Positions 53,012 through 53,324 of a stretch of DNA of 53,324 nucleotides are shown here, piece after piece (position 1 is the first letter of the stretch; every line of letters starts with the position of its first letter). The notes beneath the pieces were generated by a model, which worked only from the letters and a program-made list of their open reading frames with translations, ran no database searches and was not told the DNA's origin. The position numbers and the translations under genes are program-made. The stretch is taken from NCBI RefSeq assembly GCF_900107695.1, contig NZ_FNQP01000012.1, positions 83,831 to 137,154 of the forward strand. The letters run 5' to 3'. This DNA is from Thiothrix caldifontis. GTDB taxonomy: Bacteria; Pseudomonadota; Gammaproteobacteria; Thiotrichales; Thiotrichaceae.

Positions 53012-53324
53012 GCCCTCCATTCCCTAACTTGCTGTAATCTCATCCAATTATTAGGTTTTTTCCTCCGTTTGTTTTGTCGGCAAGCGGTTGAAGAAGCGAA
53101 GAGTTTTGCCAGTTGCTTGAGGCATTTTATCAAGCTGCGTCGCTCAGCGATGCAGGCGGCAAGATGGGAAGCCTGTTCCTGAATGGCTTGAACACCTTTG
53201 GTGAGGCTGCGCTGGGGTATTTCCCACAATCCGGTGAGCATGATCCAGTGTTGGATGAGGATAATCAGTAATTTGACGTAGATTTCACACAAAATTCGCC
53301 ATACGTTGGCACTTCTGGAAACCG
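53008..53324 (-). mobile_element. IS4-type insertion sequence, left end with 3' part of transposase gene
   Basis: The minus-strand frame is open from the right edge to TAA at 53008-53010. It encodes the C-terminal ~104 residues of a transposase: WRILCEIYVKLLIILIQHWI, then RSLTKGVQAIQEQ, a pattern typical of IS4-family (DDE) C-termini. The element border lies between about 52993 and 53008, inside the interrupted phosphodiesterase gene. The inverted repeat and target duplication cannot be defined because the other end is outside the window. Confidence 0.8.

Overview
The window most likely comes from a sulfur-oxidising gammaproteobacterium of the Thiothrix/Thiolinea type. This is an inference. 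It rests on a dsrN-dsrR pair (siroheme amidase plus the cysteine-free A-type protein known from reverse dissimilatory sulfite reductase clusters), a sulfide:quinone-oxidoreductase-like flavoprotein, a rhodanese, typical gammaproteobacterial housekeeping genes (rnr-rlmB, prmB, cysS, htpG, selO) and intermediate base composition. No rRNA is present to confirm it.

Layout. (1) 1-9403: end of a DUF1501 protein, then an exopolysaccharide operon: nucleotide-sugar dehydratase, PHP-type tyrosine phosphatase, Wza-like exporter, Wzc-like tyrosine autokinase, a TPR/jelly-roll protein and an O-antigen-ligase/Wzy-like polymerase, closed by a bidirectional terminator. (2) 9423-12729: a secreted alanine-rich repeat protein with a Thr/Pro tail, a divergent membrane pseudokinase and a prolyl-4-hydroxylase-like dioxygenase. 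(3) 12725-21770: htpG behind a near-perfect sigma-32 promoter, prmB, plsC, a solitary pstS with a Pho box, selO and small lipoproteins. (4) 26517-21915, minus strand: an apparent operon of dsrN, dsrR, a NarX-like kinase, a NarL-like regulator and a rhodanese. dsrN carries an in-frame palindromic repeat element.

(5) 26576-37364 is the most unusual region. A haem-type (CxxCH) periplasmic sensor kinase and an NtrC-type sigma-54 activator are divergent from a cluster encoding a small exported protein, an extreme Met-Gly-Ser repeat exported protein, a membrane-anchored pentahaem cytochrome, a Tat-exported molybdopterin oxidoreductase (frameshifted in this sequence), a DmsB-like Fe-S subunit, a TorD-like chaperone and a multi-cluster ferredoxin. 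Between the two lie three TGACA-N3-TGTCA sites and a -24/-12 promoter, so the two-component system very probably drives the cluster. No NrfD/DmsC membrane anchor is present. I suggest the enzyme reduces an S-oxide, possibly methionine sulfoxide on the Met-rich protein, by analogy with the MrpX/YedY hypochlorite-scavenging pair.

(6) 37461-45273: an RlpA-like lipoprotein, a remnant of a SEFIR-domain gene, OsmC, cysS, the SQR-like flavoprotein, a Dph6-like ATPase, tRNA-Leu(CAG), rnr and rlmB. (7) 49086-45274, minus strand: gph, rmuC, a MotA/TolQ-like channel and a MotB/TolR-like coiled-coil partner. (8) 49338-53324: a UshA-like 5'-nucleotidase lipoprotein, a CBM48 protein, a TIM-barrel protein, and a glycerophosphodiesterase gene behind a candidate Pho box, cut off by an IS4-type insertion sequence that runs off the right edge.
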